Shown piece by piece: positions 9,603 through 23,100 of a DNA stretch of 64,000 nucleotides. The stretch is from assembly GCA_905250075.1 (NCBI GenBank), contig CAJNOP010000136.1, forward strand, positions 394,682 through 458,681, written 5' to 3'. Origin of the DNA: Rotaria sp. Silwood1. Lineage: Eukaryota; Rotifera; Eurotatoria; Philodinida; Philodinidae. The translations under genes were made by a program, and so were the position numbers. Position 1 is the first letter of the stretch; every line of letters begins with the position of its first letter. A model generated the notes under the pieces. That model made no database searches. It had not been told where the DNA came from and saw only the letters and a list, made by a program, of their open reading frames with translations.

Positions 9603-11964
9603 TTATCTATATGTTATTAAATACTCAGCATAGGCTTGTACATCATGGCAAATTACAAAAATATGATTATTGTCCGTGGTTGTATCGAATCCTGGTGGTG
9701 CAGTTTTCATGTTGCTATTTCCAAACGTGGTGTTTCCAATAAGAACACGTGCTATGAACATACATCGTTTTCCATTGGAGCTAGGTTTTGCAAACTGGTG
9801 ACTGTAATCTGCCTTCGATGAAAAATAAACCCCTTGACCATATACCGTACCTATATAACAACAAATAAACTTGGTACGATGACTTTTTGCAACGATTTAT
9901 TTCGATCTTACCGTTAACTCCGCAATAGCTTCCGTCAAAGTTACCTCCGATAATCGAATCCGTGGATGGTTGTGGACAACCATGATATAAACGCCTTTCA
10001 GTGTCTCTACCTAAGTGACTTTTAAAGTCGCGCACGTATTGTGAATACCATCGTTCATTTTGAATTCGTTCAATTTTTAGGATTTGCATACAAGAACCTG
10101 CCATTGCTTCATAGAAATCATTAGCGATGGATTGGTATTCATCTGTTTCTTTGAATACCCTATATCGCATTATATTATTTACTAACAGTGCCCATATTGA
10201 AGGTCGTTGTAAATCAGCTGTGAAACACAAGGTTAAGTCAACACCTCTATTCAATTTATGTTTGTGTTCATTAGAAACAGTATTGTTCAGATAAGAACTC
10301 TTGATATGAGTGTTTGACAGTTTTCAAGGAGCACTATTCGATCAATAACATAGGCACGACACAGTCAAAGCCTAGATATATCCACTGTTTCCATGGAAAT
10401 ATTCTATGAATAGTGCAAAGTTAGCATTGCTTAATGGATGGCTATCTTATGGTAGATGTATGAGTGAAGATGGGTCTTCTTTTCATTTACAACAACATCT
10501 CACTCAACCACCTACACTATCACCATCACCCTCTACTAGGCTTGCTGAATTTTCTCAACTACTGTGAGTTTCGGTAGTTCAACATAAGAACTGAGTTGTA
10601 CCTAAACAATGAGCCGGATCTTGAAACTTCAAGTACAAAAATGTTTTATTTTTTTTGTGTGTGATATCCATGGAGTGACCATTTCTCAGAAATTGATACG
10701 CTTCAAAAGGATTCATCCAAATAATAACATACTCCTTCGCAGTTCTATGAGAATAGATGAAAAGACCTACATTCTCAGATCAAATTGCTATGCTGATCAA
10801 TTGCTCGTACTGAATATATCGAAAGACCTTCCTTGTACGGTACTGAATAAAATTGAACCACTCTATTGCTCTTCAAATGCTCCATGTTTGAGCTTTTTCT
10901 GCATACGTTCTGGTGTATTTCAATAAATTGTGCCACCTTGTACAGGATGTTTTCCGAACTTATTTTCCGAAATTTTATTCTCGATTTCGATACAATATCA
11001 TGTCTTTTTACTCTTCAATATACATATGGGTTATTCTTAGATAATCGATGAAAGTTTTCTATGTGTAGATCCGCATGATCATGACTTTATCTTCATTCTT
11101 AAGTTCATCAAACAGAAATCGTCTAGGGCGATTTGGAATCTTATTTACTATCAGGCATATTGAATCGGAGACTTTTCATTACAATAGTAATACATTATTT
11201 CGATAGCCTTCCACGCATCTGATTCGAACAATGTTTCAACAAATCGACAAATAATCAAACAAAAGAATATGGTTAAAGATTATACAAAATACCGAAGAGA
11301 ATTAATAAATAGTCAGTTGCAATGATCAGTAACTGTTTCAAGTAACAGATTCTTGGGAAAATTGTGGGTGTAAGTATATAAAGTAGAAGACACTCACGCA
11401 TCACACTTACACCCTTCATATTCATAACAAACCACGACTGACGGGTTGCAGGGACTATCAAAGACTTTGAAAGGCGTTTTTGATACACGATTAGCGATGA
11501 TCTATCACTAGCATCTGATGAGAATATATTAACTGCTTCCATATTGCAGTTTTTGAGGCTAAAGTAAAAGATGACTTAAAAATGGACTCCAAGATCGATC
11601 AAAGAAAACAATATTCTAATGATTAGTAATAGCAGCTACTTCGTGTGTCACATTTTAATCCCGCAAAGATTGCGCAGGCAGCTTTTCAACGGAATGATAG
11701 TTGATAAATTATCTATAAATCTGAATATTTTCTAATCAATTTGATAATGTTTCTATTTTTATGATTGAGAACTCATGAAACAACTCCTAAGTCTATTTGC
11801 AACAATCATGGAAAACAGCGCCAAAATAAAAGGGCGAAAAAAGAAAACTACCTTTAAATCGTAAAACGGAAATATTTACCTGCCGCCGTTAGCGCATGAT
11901 GCATTTGATGCTGAGTTTGTGAGACGTATAAAATGAACACAACCAGTATTATTTCGAGAATCAT
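9603..11964 (-). CDS. Membrane-anchored PARP, mono-ART type (gene B)
   Basis: Exons on the minus strand: 11964-11880 (leader), 10217-9912 and 9850-9603, all joined in phase, about 212 aa. The leader exon is 85 nt and ends in phase 1, exactly as in gene A, and encodes a similar hydrophobic anchor (MILEIILVVFILYV). The rest is a compact PARP catalytic domain: RLYHGCPQ (His, about 105), YGQGVYFSSKADYSHQFA (Tyr, about 140) and IFVICHDVQAYAEYLITY at the C-terminus. The residue at the usual catalytic Glu position is Ile, as in mono-ADP-ribosyltransferases of the PARP10/14 group, so mono- rather than poly-ADP-ribosylation is expected. The first intron is long (1.66 kb) and holds a telomere-like foldback. 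A possible extra exon at about 11411-11529 would keep phase but is uncertain. I see no WWE or macro domain. Confidence 0.75.
11363..11414. repeat. Telomere-like foldback inside gene B intron
   Basis: GTGGGTGTAAGT faces ACTTACACCC across a short spacer. It lies within the first intron of gene B. On the minus strand one arm contains GTAAGT, a strong splice-donor match, so the repeat could affect splicing. Confidence 0.55.
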
Positions 11965-12433
11965 CGCTGATTTTGCTTTGTAGTGAACAGAATTCACCAG
12001 TAGGTAATTGTAAGCAAATGAAATTTATTCTGGAAAGAAAATTTTCAAAATACGCCATCAATTTGTTTTTGTACAACAAAGCGTAAAAAAATCAGATGAG
12101 CCTTGAACACATATAAAAAATAAATTCTGCGTCAAAAGCAGAAAAGTAAATTAAATTTTACGAAACAAAATAAGAAGGAGAACGAAGTAAATCATGAAAA
12201 AAATATCGTCAAAGCTACATTGTGAAAAGAAAGAAAAAAAGCCTGGTGTGACGAGTGAGACCATTCATTTCACTTTCTTGCTCGTCCTTCAGCCTTCACA
12301 CAAGGGATGCAGAATCGACGCGTAAACTGCAGCGACGCTGCTGGGAAAAATGAATGTGCAAAAAAAGCTTGAAGTTGCATGAAAGACGCAGTATACCATT
12401 AAAATAAAATTTTCCATAGCTTGAGTAGAAAAA

Positions 12434-12507
12434 TGGTGGAGTGTGGCTGTGAGTCTTGATCTCTTCCTGTCCACTCTCACATCTACACCCACCCATACTC
12501 ACACCCT
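12434..12507. repeat. Telomere-like foldback with ATCTCTTC spacer
   Basis: A G-rich arm (12434-12452), the spacer GATCTCTTC (12458-12466), then a C-rich arm containing ATCTACACCC (to 12507). Confidence 0.6.
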
Positions 12508-12563
12508 TCTGCATGGCGTTTTATTTGTGTAATAGTTTTTTTTTTATTCAACAATTCCAATTA

Positions 12564-12827
12564 TCATAAGCATTGAATTAAATGACTAATAATGCTGTGA
12601 TATTCATCCATAGTTGAATTCTTGTTCTGCACGTCTGTAATTAGCAGAATGGAAGAAGGAGCTGGTGTAACAGTTACTATGGTTTGCGGTGGAAAGGAGC
12701 GGGCGATGTTACTAAGGTCTGTAAATAAATGACGAGGAGCCGCAAATTCGACGTAAAACGTACAGTCATTATTTTCTTCGAAAATATATATGAGTTCCAC
12801 AAGAATTAAGATGAACACTTGTTTCAA
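12564..12827 (-). CDS. Unassigned open frame, possible exon
   Basis: An 87-codon open frame with balanced composition, for example CTFYVEFAAPRHLFTDL and TIVTVTPAPSSILLITD. There is no ATG at its head, so it would be an internal or 3' exon. I recognise no family. It lies about 600 bp upstream of the leader exon of gene B on the same strand, but no splice connection is clear. It could equally be a gene fragment. Confidence 0.25.
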   Translation of the reverse strand: MKQVFILILVELIYIFEENNDCTFYVEFAAPRHLFTDLSNIARSFPPQTIVTVTPAPSSILLITDVQNKNSTMDEYHSIISHLIQCL

Positions 12828-12829
12828 AT

Positions 12830-13958
12830 GTACATCAGAGAACTCTCACTTGTTGCAAAGTGTTATGCATGGTAAGTTAAACAACTTACTGTTACTAAGC
12901 TTTTTCTGCTGCGTATAAGTTTACAAGTTAACTTTTCTTTTATATTATTTAGATATTGTTTTGAACAAATATGACAGGAAAAATAATATAGAATACTTGT
13001 AATCATATGTCTTATGTGTTGTATATTGTTTGCCAGCAAATATAACCATGCATGTTTTATTAGAAAGTAACAGGCGCTCATACAAGCAGAAATAGCAGCG
13101 TTTCATTAAAAAATGCCATTCAATGTAATCTAGTTATCGAAAAAATCTCCTAGCTTCTTTCCAGAGACTTTCTAGTTTCAAAAATATCGATTTGGTTACC
13201 CTGACAATGACACGAGTTGGACCAAGCCAGAATTGAAATGTATCACCGAATGACTATCCAAATCGAGAACCACGCAGTGTAAAATATTTTACTTTCTTGT
13301 AAATTAATAAGAGAACGACAACAAAAAACTCAATATCACAGACATGTTACTTCGTTGCAACTAAGTAGTGATCGTTATCATGTAGAGAACAACGATCTCT
13401 AACAAAAACTTGTATTCGAAGCCCTCTTATCTAGTTACGTTTCTTAATATCAATGTGTATTTTATGACAAGTACTCAAAACTGTGCCTTTTTTTTATCGC
13501 AATGGCATTTTCTTCGTCTCATTCGGATGTTCAACGACATCACGTCTGGTTGACGTTTTCCATATCGACAAAGCATTCATCATCACAATGAATTTTTACA
13601 ATTTCAAAAACGATTCGATATATTTATTGGAGATAATCCGTATTCGTAATGTTCGAAGAGCCGAGGGTGTATAGATTATATATTCCTGACATTCAATGCA
13701 TACAAACAAATATTGAAGAAAATTTTGCATAAAGTAAATAACGAATCATCATTTAATACTTTTTTCATACATTCTAGAATACATAGATTATTAAACAAAA
13801 TACTCACATATGGTTATGTTTCAAAAAACGCATATTCAACCAAGCAACAATTGATCTATTTTTGAATTAAATAATAATCATCATTATTTTCATTTATATT
13901 CGAAAATTTTTGATTAGAAAGAGTCTTCTACAATCATTAATTCATTTTATGTTCACAC
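12830..13958. other. Non-coding, nothing recognised
   Basis: AT-rich. Small open frames here show no recognisable motif and are not reported as genes. Confidence 0.35.
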
Positions 13959-15438
13959 CAGTGGCGTAGCCAGGGGGGTGGCCATTGGGCAATTGCCCAG
14001 TAATTGAAAACTTATTGCCCAATAATTTTCCGGAAAGATAGTTATTGCCCAATACCAAAATATCTGAGACACACGCATATTCAGAGTCGAAATAACTTTA
14101 TTTTATCAAATTGTTTCCTATAATAATCTAATCTAAGTAGTTATGTAGAACGGTCTTTTCTGATTAAACAAACAACTACATCAATTACAATTCAACGGTA
14201 TTTTTCGTCAGTCCCCGCGTCACTCTTTTTCAATTCGTCAATCTAAAACTTGAGTAAATGATCAACGATTTTTCTGCATTTATGAAACTATATTGAACCT
14301 ATATGATAGCAATGCCATAGTCTAAATACAATACTTTGACAGGACGACTGGTGACATAACTCACGCAACTTAAAAACTAAAACTATCATGAACTCAACAG
14401 ATTTTGTCATCAATTAGAAACAGATTCGGTATGTGAACTAATGCAGAATTTTAATCATAGTGTTTTTTCTTTATCGATAACGCTGAGAGAGTTTGAGTGA
14501 ATCCGACCGAAATGAGTGCTAACATGAGGTCATTTTTCATATCTCTGGCCATATGACAGAGAAATCTACTTCTCTACCATCCATATTCGTATTCCAGTCG
14601 ATACAGTGATAGGGTTGCAGCTATCTTATAGTAATGTTTACTGTGCGTTTCAATCATTTTTGTTTCAATCAACGTCGATAAGTAAAGTTAGAAATTCGTA
14701 ACACTGAGAATTCTACTGATTTTTCATATTGATTAGCTCTTCGTCAGACAAATATCATTCATTAACGGAATCTGTAACCTACTTTCGTATCACGTTTCTT
14801 TTACTGTTTTTGAAGTTTGTAGGAGATACGCTATAAAAATAATAAGAGCAGTACAAGTATATCTGTAATAAACTACAACTTCAAACCATTACACAGGTTT
14901 GTTGTAATAGTATCAGTTCATGTAAAAGTAGGTTACCAAAATATAGCAAGAATCTCTGGATGAATTCTGACTGATTCAAGCAGCCTGACCCTTCCTTTTC
15001 TACACAAACAGCGTTTGCATCAAAAAAAGTATGCAACATATGAAAAAAGATATATTTTTGCTTATTTTATGAAAAAAATATACAAAAAATCCGAAAGACT
15101 CGATAACAGTTGCTAAAAAACTCCCAATGGATCGGAATTACTATACTTACCATCATCATTTACAATTCTATCTTTTTATACTTTTCTTCGAAGTTAAGTA
15201 TGCGATTATGTGAAAATCGAAAGCTCGTTTTGTGGATAAGAACAGCAAAAGAGATAGAGCTTCTTTTAGTTGAGAGTAAGAAATCGCTTTACGTCAAACG
15301 TCAACTTTTCTGAAAGAAGACAGTTTTTGAAAAAAGTAACAGCCCAATTGATTTTTCAATTGCCTATTATTGCCCAGCGCTCAAAATAATTTTGCTGGTA
15401 AACGGCCCATAGTTCAAAAATTCCTAGCTACGCCACTG
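13959..15438. mobile_element. hAT-type element with perfect 8-bp TSD
   Basis: The termini CAGTGGCGTAGCCAGG and, inverted, CAGTGGCGTAGCTAGG are a classic hAT end. The perfect 8-bp duplication GTTCACAC flanks the element (13951-13958 and 15439-15446). Just inside each end 'attgccca' motifs recur (ATTGCCCAATA near 14020-14055, TTGCCCAG near 15371), in opposite orientations. No transposase is recognisable in the 1480 bp interior, so it is non-autonomous or internally worn. The clean duplication suggests a fairly recent insertion. Confidence 0.88.
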
Positions 15439-16157
15439 GTTCACACTAACTTCACATAATATAAATTAGTACGAGAATGATCGAAATTTTGCGGTTAACT
15501 TTCATATTTCTTTTTTACTATTGAATTGATAGACTTTCATGTTTACATTTTCAATTACTAAATATATCTCATATCTAAAATATTTTAACCTTAAGGTAAC
15601 TATACCATGTGAAATTAATGAACTCAAAAACTATCTTATATTTAAGAAAAACCATGGCTGATAACCCAGTAGTAAATTACTGGCAAGTACGCTGTTAAGT
15701 CATCGCGTTAATTTTTTTCGATTTTACGTTGATTGTATCGTATGTGGGTATGGGTGTGAGTGTGGATTTAGATGCAAGATATTCGTGTTGAATGTATGAG
15801 AACAAACAGAAATTGCATGCATAGGTTTTAAAGATGAAGTTCAACAGATTATATAGTGAAATACAATGCGTCGGATGAACAATCTTTCCTTGAATTCGAT
15901 TAGAACCAAAGCGAAAGACTAAATTTCTCTACTGGAAATCCTTTAATCCCATGGCTTATGGGTGAAGCAACTATCGAAAGATTGTATGAAACTCTCATCA
16001 GTCATCGGTTGAGTTTCTCAAAATATACCGTAGAAAAAAATTTATTAGGAAAAGACGATTACATAGAGAGGAACAATTATTTAGAAATTCTATTCAATAA
16101 ATCATCAAACAGACTCGCAATGAATCTTGGTCATGAAGCAGGTGAAAACATTGAAAA
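15439..16157. other. Non-coding with short telomere-like tract
   Basis: A single G-rich telomere-like tract lies at 15741-15768 (GTGGGTATGGGTGTGAGTG). I find no supported gene. A small plus-strand open frame (15958-16161) overlaps the end of the Kir gene and shows no family features. Confidence 0.4.
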
Positions 16158-17185
16158 TTAGTCTCCAGAATATCTTGTGTTAAATTCAGTTGCTAAAAGT
16201 GGACCAGGGCCATCATCCGTGGTAATCGAATTGAATTTCGAATAATTAATCGTCAATCCCGCGAGTGAATCATAATAAACAACTTGTTCAAATTTTCCTC
16301 CCCATACAATATCTTGTGACGTATAAGATGTTCTAGTTTGGCTTAGTAGTCCTGTTGATTCAATTATACCTTCTAAGACAACTAACACTTCGAAGTCAGC
16401 TTTTTCTAAAGTTTTTTTATCCATTGACCAAAATGGACTTTTCGGATCGATGCGATGTTCGATAATCACAGGCCAGACAAGTAAGAGTCGGTCTACACCA
16501 GTATCAGAGCTAACATTTATATCGATCAAATTCAGAGGAATCGATTCGTTTATTTTAGTGCTACGTTTGGAAATGAAATACATTCGAACATGAGCATCGA
16601 GTAAAGTGGAATGATGCCGGATATCGCCAAGACGAACTTGAAGAGCCAAACGATTGTTTCGGACGCCTATGACGGCTTGACGAGACCAGATCAATGTATG
16701 ACGACGCCTCTTCGGACGAGCCAATTTCGTATAGATGATACCCATCCAGAGCGATTGAATAATGAGACCAAACCACATTTGCACCATCACAGTAATAACA
16801 CCACTTGTGCATTGTTGAGTTACAGATCGAGTCCCATATCCAATCGTCTGTTGAGTCTCAATCGAAAAAAGTATACATCCTACAAATGTCGTCACTCCAG
16901 CTACACATGGTGTTCGATCACTCAGTTCGAAGTCACCATGAACTTTCATTATTATGAACCAAATGGAGGCGAATAGTAACCATGAGGAAACAAATGTCAC
17001 CGTGAATAAGAAGAATATCCAACGCCAATTAAAATCCAACAGTGTTGTAAAATAATCAATTAAATATCGACAACAATGCCGTTCAATATTGATCCTTCTA
17101 TTGAAAACGATCAATTTAAATTAGAAAAATGTTTGTGTACCTGTTAAAATTGAGGTCTCCGTCTTTTGTGAAAAGCCGTGGTCGA
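16158..17185 (-). CDS. Inward-rectifier potassium channel (Kir), 5' end missing
   Basis: Two exons are visible: 17185-17141 and 17097-16158, with a 43-bp intron. The first encodes RPRLFTKDGDLNFN, the conserved Kir N-terminal cytoplasmic motif. The second encodes the slide helix and TM1 (YFTTLLDFNWRWIFFLFTV), pore helix and filter (SIETQQTIGYGTR), TM2 and the full cytoplasmic domain (KLARPKRR, DAHVRMYF, IDINVSSDTGVDRLLLVWP, DFEVLVVLEG). The TM2 position that is Asp in strong rectifiers (Kir2.1 D172) is Gln here (LIIQSLWMG), so weak rectification is expected. The cytoplasmic Glu equivalents are Asp (LLDAHVR) and Glu (VVLEG). The initiator ATG must lie in a further upstream exon that I could not place. 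It would form a tetrameric plasma-membrane K+ channel. Confidence 0.9.
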
Positions 17186-20100
17186 CTTACTTAATTCACT
17201 ACAATGAAGTGAGAACGAAAAATAGTTTTCTTTCTTACCCGCTACTTTCATTATATGGATATTCTAATAGCGCAAATAAAGTGTTCTCGTGATATTGAGA
17301 CGAAAGTGAGACTAACGACGTGATGATCGATGACGAATGAACAATTGAGTTGAACACAATTTGATTGAAAACAATGTTTATCTAAAATTATTGACAATTG
17401 ATTTGCTACTTTATGAATTTTCTCTGCTATGATATTTCTTTATCAGTGATAAACTTGTCTGATTTTTTACTATCGTCAGTACAAATGATCATCGAAGATC
17501 AATATTTATTCAACCGCATTACGATGCTCATCAATAGAGAGAATCGATTGGAAGAGATTTGCAGATATCATTTTCAAATCATCTTCCAATAACTTAAACT
17601 TATTGATGGTCTCTATACAGTCTCAACCAAAGGCTATTTAAATAACAGCAACCTGTCTTTGTGCCGGACATCAATCACACTAACGCTTACTAAATGCACA
17701 AATTTCGACGCTGACATCTGCTGATTCCTTTTGACAATATCTCCTCGCAGATTTCTTTGGCATGAATTAGATTTGTCTAATATCGGTTCGTCTTAATATT
17801 AGTCGATTTCATTATTCATTGTTTCAATAACAGAAAGAGAAAACACAGTCGGCATTTCCATCATAGGTGGAAGTAAAATTTGGAAAGTTACTGAAACTTA
17901 GCATTGAATTTCACTGAGGCAATTTATTTTCATAATTGAAGATACTTTCATCGCTCACTCCTCAGGTTTTCAACCTCTCTGGCGTCCAAAGTTGTCATGT
18001 AGCGATGTAACCATGAATGGTAGGCAAGGCATGTTGAATCCAAAAACTTTCGGACCCGATCCACTTACAATTACGCCATTATTACAATGAAGGAAAAAGA
18101 ATTACATTTCAAATAACTTCTTTTCATAATAAATGTGAATAATATGATGCTAACTACGTATAATAAAAGTTTAAAAGCTGTTCATCCGGCTCCGATGTCA
18201 GCAAGCTTAACTGGAATCCTCGAAAACAGATGCATTTGTATATTTTTGTATAAACTAGTGAAGTTAATATCGTTACTCAAAAATTTTTTAAAATATTTCT
18301 ACTGTAAAACTAGAAAAGTCAGCATAAGAAAAAAACTGAAGTGATCAAATACCTGAAATCGATACATGCTTTAGGATTTTTTTTTTCGTAAATGATGATC
18401 GTTTTTCTTGGTTCATGAATAAAAACAGAAAGGACAAACTACATTTTTAATGATCGCATCTAGTGTAACAAATAGATTGTTTCAACTTTATCTATCTTCA
18501 ACTGAAGAATCATGAAACATATTTATAGAAAGATTTCCTTTAAATAAAACCTTTCAAAAGTTGCAGCTTGATTTGTCTTTATGAAACGGATCTTCTTGAA
18601 AAAAAAACATAATCCACCGCATACCGTACGTACTGAGATGCAAATTCGACAACCATAAACACTTTTGTCCCAATGGGATATGATAAAAATACTAATGATT
18701 GTTTATGATCGTACGAAGTTTAAGAAGAAGCGATAAGGCTACTTTATGACTTTTAACAGATTATTTTACAGCTGTATACGATTAAATTCGATCATAAATC
18801 AATCAGAAAACAACTAATAAACATATATACCAATCTTGAAACTCGAAAATTTGAACTTGTAGTTTTAAATTTCAAGTGTCAAATTTCAACTTTCAAACTT
18901 CCAATAAACGCAGTCAACCTCTCGACGTCAGTGCCGCAAAAATAAAGCCAATTGAAATTTGAAACTTAAGACTTGAATAGTAGCTGTTCAACTAAACTTA
19001 ACTTTCGAGTTCGGCACTACTGCGCGACACATGACATTTCAAGTAGATGGATTTTAATCATAGCAAAACAATAAAGAAAAAGATTTTTAAAAAAGATGTT
19101 GAATTATACCATATTATATATGTATCAAGACTGTGTCATAGTTCTTATCTAAAATCATAATCTGCCGATGGCAAGGAATCGTTGTGCTGATATTCTCAAA
19201 GGCTTTTATGCAATGAATAGTAACAACCTCAAATACAGAGAATTTGGTGACTTATACAACAACGATTATCATGCTTGATCGTAATGGGACACAAAGAAAG
19301 AAAGAAAAAGGTAACGTGTAAGGTCGATTAAATTGCTTTTTTTTATCAATCGTATTCGAATCAATTATTTATTTTAATTTTTAGAATAAAAATATAGCAG
19401 TGAATAGAACAAATGAAGCTGCACAAATTCATATTGAAATCTTATTTTGAATCAATTTTTCGATGTTTATAAATTTTGAATATAAAATCAATAGATGTAT
19501 GATATTTTTTATATTTTATAAATATCTTTTAAGAAGATAATATCGAGTTTTTACATAAATCTGATACTCTAATACATGTGTTAATTTTTCTATAAGTTTT
19601 GACTTGGTTCAATGACAAAAATATATAAATCAATCCCATCTATTATTGTAAACTACGATTCTTTAATCGATTTGTTAATTTAAAGGCGAATAATTCTCTA
19701 TGGATTACATTTTTAACTATGCTGATGAATTGATGTTAACGAGTTTAACATTCCAACTGAAATCATATGTGATTGATCTAGCAAAATTCTATACATTATA
19801 TATTTGCAATGCCAATAGTATGTTCTATTCGCTGAATTGGAATTCGACTATCATCAATCATTTGACTTTTAATAATTATTTATGCTATTCACATCTAGAA
19901 TTATCATTAATGTACAATTATTAATCTATATTAAGGCAATTTCATTCAGAAGTTATGTTGTATAACGAAATATTATTCATCAAAAACAGTCACTACATCA
20001 ATTAATATTTTAAACAAAACTAACTATTCTTTGGACGATCTATGTAATATACCATTGATAAAAAAATCAGTTGTATAAAAAAAAAAAAAGAAATTCCTAT

Positions 20101-23100
20101 TGTAACATGCTTATGAATTGCATGAATAGAAATAAAATTATCAATTATCTATGTTTATTCGATTATATATATTAATTCTACTTCATTTGAAGATGATAGT
20201 TCTTTTCTTTTTTTTTTTTTGTATTAGTCTCAACTTTGAGAAGAAGTTGTGTTCGTACGAAATCAATTTATTTTCAATCAATGAATAAGTCATATTTTCG
20301 ATTTGATGAATTTGTTAATAATTGATTCAATATATAAAATAATTTATTCAGAAAAATTAGACTATTACTTTTATTTCCAATTTTGTATTTATTGATGGTC
20401 ATAATAATAGTGATTGAATAGACATTCCGAAAGCGATTTCTTATCAATACAATTGACACATTAGTCTACTAAGATTTTTATGCCTTCTTATTTCAATGAT
20501 TTTTTATAATAACATACATAGTTTTACATTAATATAAGATGTTGACAAGAATAATAAAAACACTACAAGGACGTTGATATTTTTCTTTCATATTTATCGC
20601 AAAATTAACAAAATCATACTTTTTACATTTAAATTAAACTATTTATTTGAATAATCGTCTTTGATATAAATTATTAGAAGAAAAAAAAAACTCTCTATTA
20701 TTCAATCAGAAATGAATACACTTAATAATATAATGAATAATCAAAATAAAAACTATATATAATTCATGAAGAATATTTACTTCCAATACAATCATCATTG
20801 GAATATGAATTATAATTTATTATAGTATATGAGCAATCAACTAATAGAATTTATGTTATCAATATTCAATTATATAGATACGTGAAATTCTAGTTAGCTT
20901 TACTAATTCAATTAGAGGATAGGATTGGTTTATATGAGAAAAAAAATCTATTAGATTGATATTTTAGGATATAAATTAATAAAAAGCAAAAAATTAAATT
21001 ACACTTCTATTCATTTACAAATTATGTTTCATGAAGCTTGAGCTATTCTTTTTCTTTTACACTAAATAAATTTCTTTCACGGTCATTTAATATGAACAAT
21101 AAATAATCAAAACAATTTCAATAGATAATATTTTATATTTAATAATGATAATAATTTAAAATGAATATTGCAACTAAATATAGTAGAATCTTATCTTAGA
21201 ATAAAATCTAATTTTCATATTATCATCAAGATATTGATTTAGTTGAACTTGTTCAATTAATACTACTTGATCTACTCAAACAAAACTTCAACAAGGTCAA
21301 ATAACTAATTTTATCTTCTATATATATATATGTGTCTTTCAATTGAAATTTTAAAATCAAAAAGTTTTACTTATTTATCTTCATATAAAATAATCGTATT
21401 GATATAGTATTAGATTATGATCAATATTTTCATTGAATTTTTTTGAATTAACTTTAATTTCATAACAAAATAAAATATTTTTTTTTTATTTGAATTCTTC
21501 TTAGCAAAATGAATTTATTTCATGATTATACAATATTTATACTCGTTAATGCCATTGCCATTGGCAAAATTATAGTAACAATCTATGAGCAAAATGAGGA
21601 AATACATGCAATTATTAGAAGTGTTCACAACATGTATAATTGTTACCTAATTAATAACAGAAATGGTTTCCTTTTTTTTTTCTCCTTCGCTTATAATTAA
21701 TCAACATTTTCTAGAAAGTAGAAAAAGAAAAATCTAATCTAAAATAAATGAACAAACTAAATAGATTCATATTTAGTACATTACTCATAATTTTTTTTTT
21801 TTATTCAATATATATACATATATGTATGCGTAATAATAGTCTTACATTATGATATAAAATGATAGTATGAATTAATTATTTGTTATGATAATATAATGTA
21901 AACAGTATATGTTTTTTTTTCTGTCTATGTATATAAGGTAATTGAAAAAAAAACAGTATTGAATAATGAGAAAAAAAAAAAAAAAAGAATAGCCAATACT
22001 TTTTAACCACAAGAGATTAAGAAATGAAGGACAGATTTTTTTTTTCTTTCTTCTCTTTAGAATTTTTCTTTTGTGTTCGTCACTGCCGTCTCTAAAGTGT
22101 CGCTGTGCTCGATGAACAACATACTCAACTGAGATGTAGTCTATGTGACACAAAAACAAGAAAATATATATTGAGACACAGCTTTGCATCTCTTCGTTGT
22201 TCGTTCGTATTATTTTTTTTTATTCTCTTCTATCGCCTAGATCAAGAAATTTGATGCGTCTCCATCCATTCTGTCCTATGTATACACATGGCATTACTAC
22301 GTTAAGATACACTCATAGCGTCTCCATCTGTTTCTTCTATTGAATTCAACTTTGAACCGAATGTCGCCAAATGAGTCAAGTAAATGTTAACAATGAATAA
22401 TGAGACTCATTCAAAATGGTCACCAAAAATATTGATGATATACGCAATATTTATTGATTTTGATCTACTTAATTTTCTTATCATCATGCCTTTATTTCAA
22501 TTTATTCAAGATATTCTTCAACTAATCTATCTTACTATCGTAAGTCGTTTTTTTATACTTTTGTTTATTGCAGAAAAAAAAAACAAGAAAAAAAAACTGA
22601 TTCGAACAATGATATAAGACGATTTAGACTAGAGCAAAGAAATTTATTTTATTTTATTATTTTTTTTTGTTAAATCTTTGTTCTATTGTATGTGAACACT
22701 AATCGATCTATCGATATGAAACATGTATTTAAGCAATATTTTATTAATGACGCGAAATATAATTTTGAGTCTCGTTTATGTATACTCAAGTGAGTATATA
22801 TGTCGAATAATAAGAAAAAAATGCGTAAGACAAATCCTTTCAATTGAGACTATACACGCGATTGACAATCAGTTTGGTGATCTTTGAAATATTTGAGGGA
22901 CGAGAATTATTACATCATATATAATATACATTAAAATAAAGAGAACTACTAAAAAGATGGAATTAATAGTGATGGTTCTTTCTCATTTATACTAATAAAA
23001 GAAAAGTGATCGAATAGAAAATGAATACACGCAATAATATGAACATTCAAGCAGACAAATAGCTATATAAGTACGCTTGAATGCCATTTAAACATTCTAG

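Noticed and set aside
15958-16161. 67-codon open frame on the plus strand
   Set aside because: It overlaps the 3' end of the Kir gene, has no family features and no splice partners.
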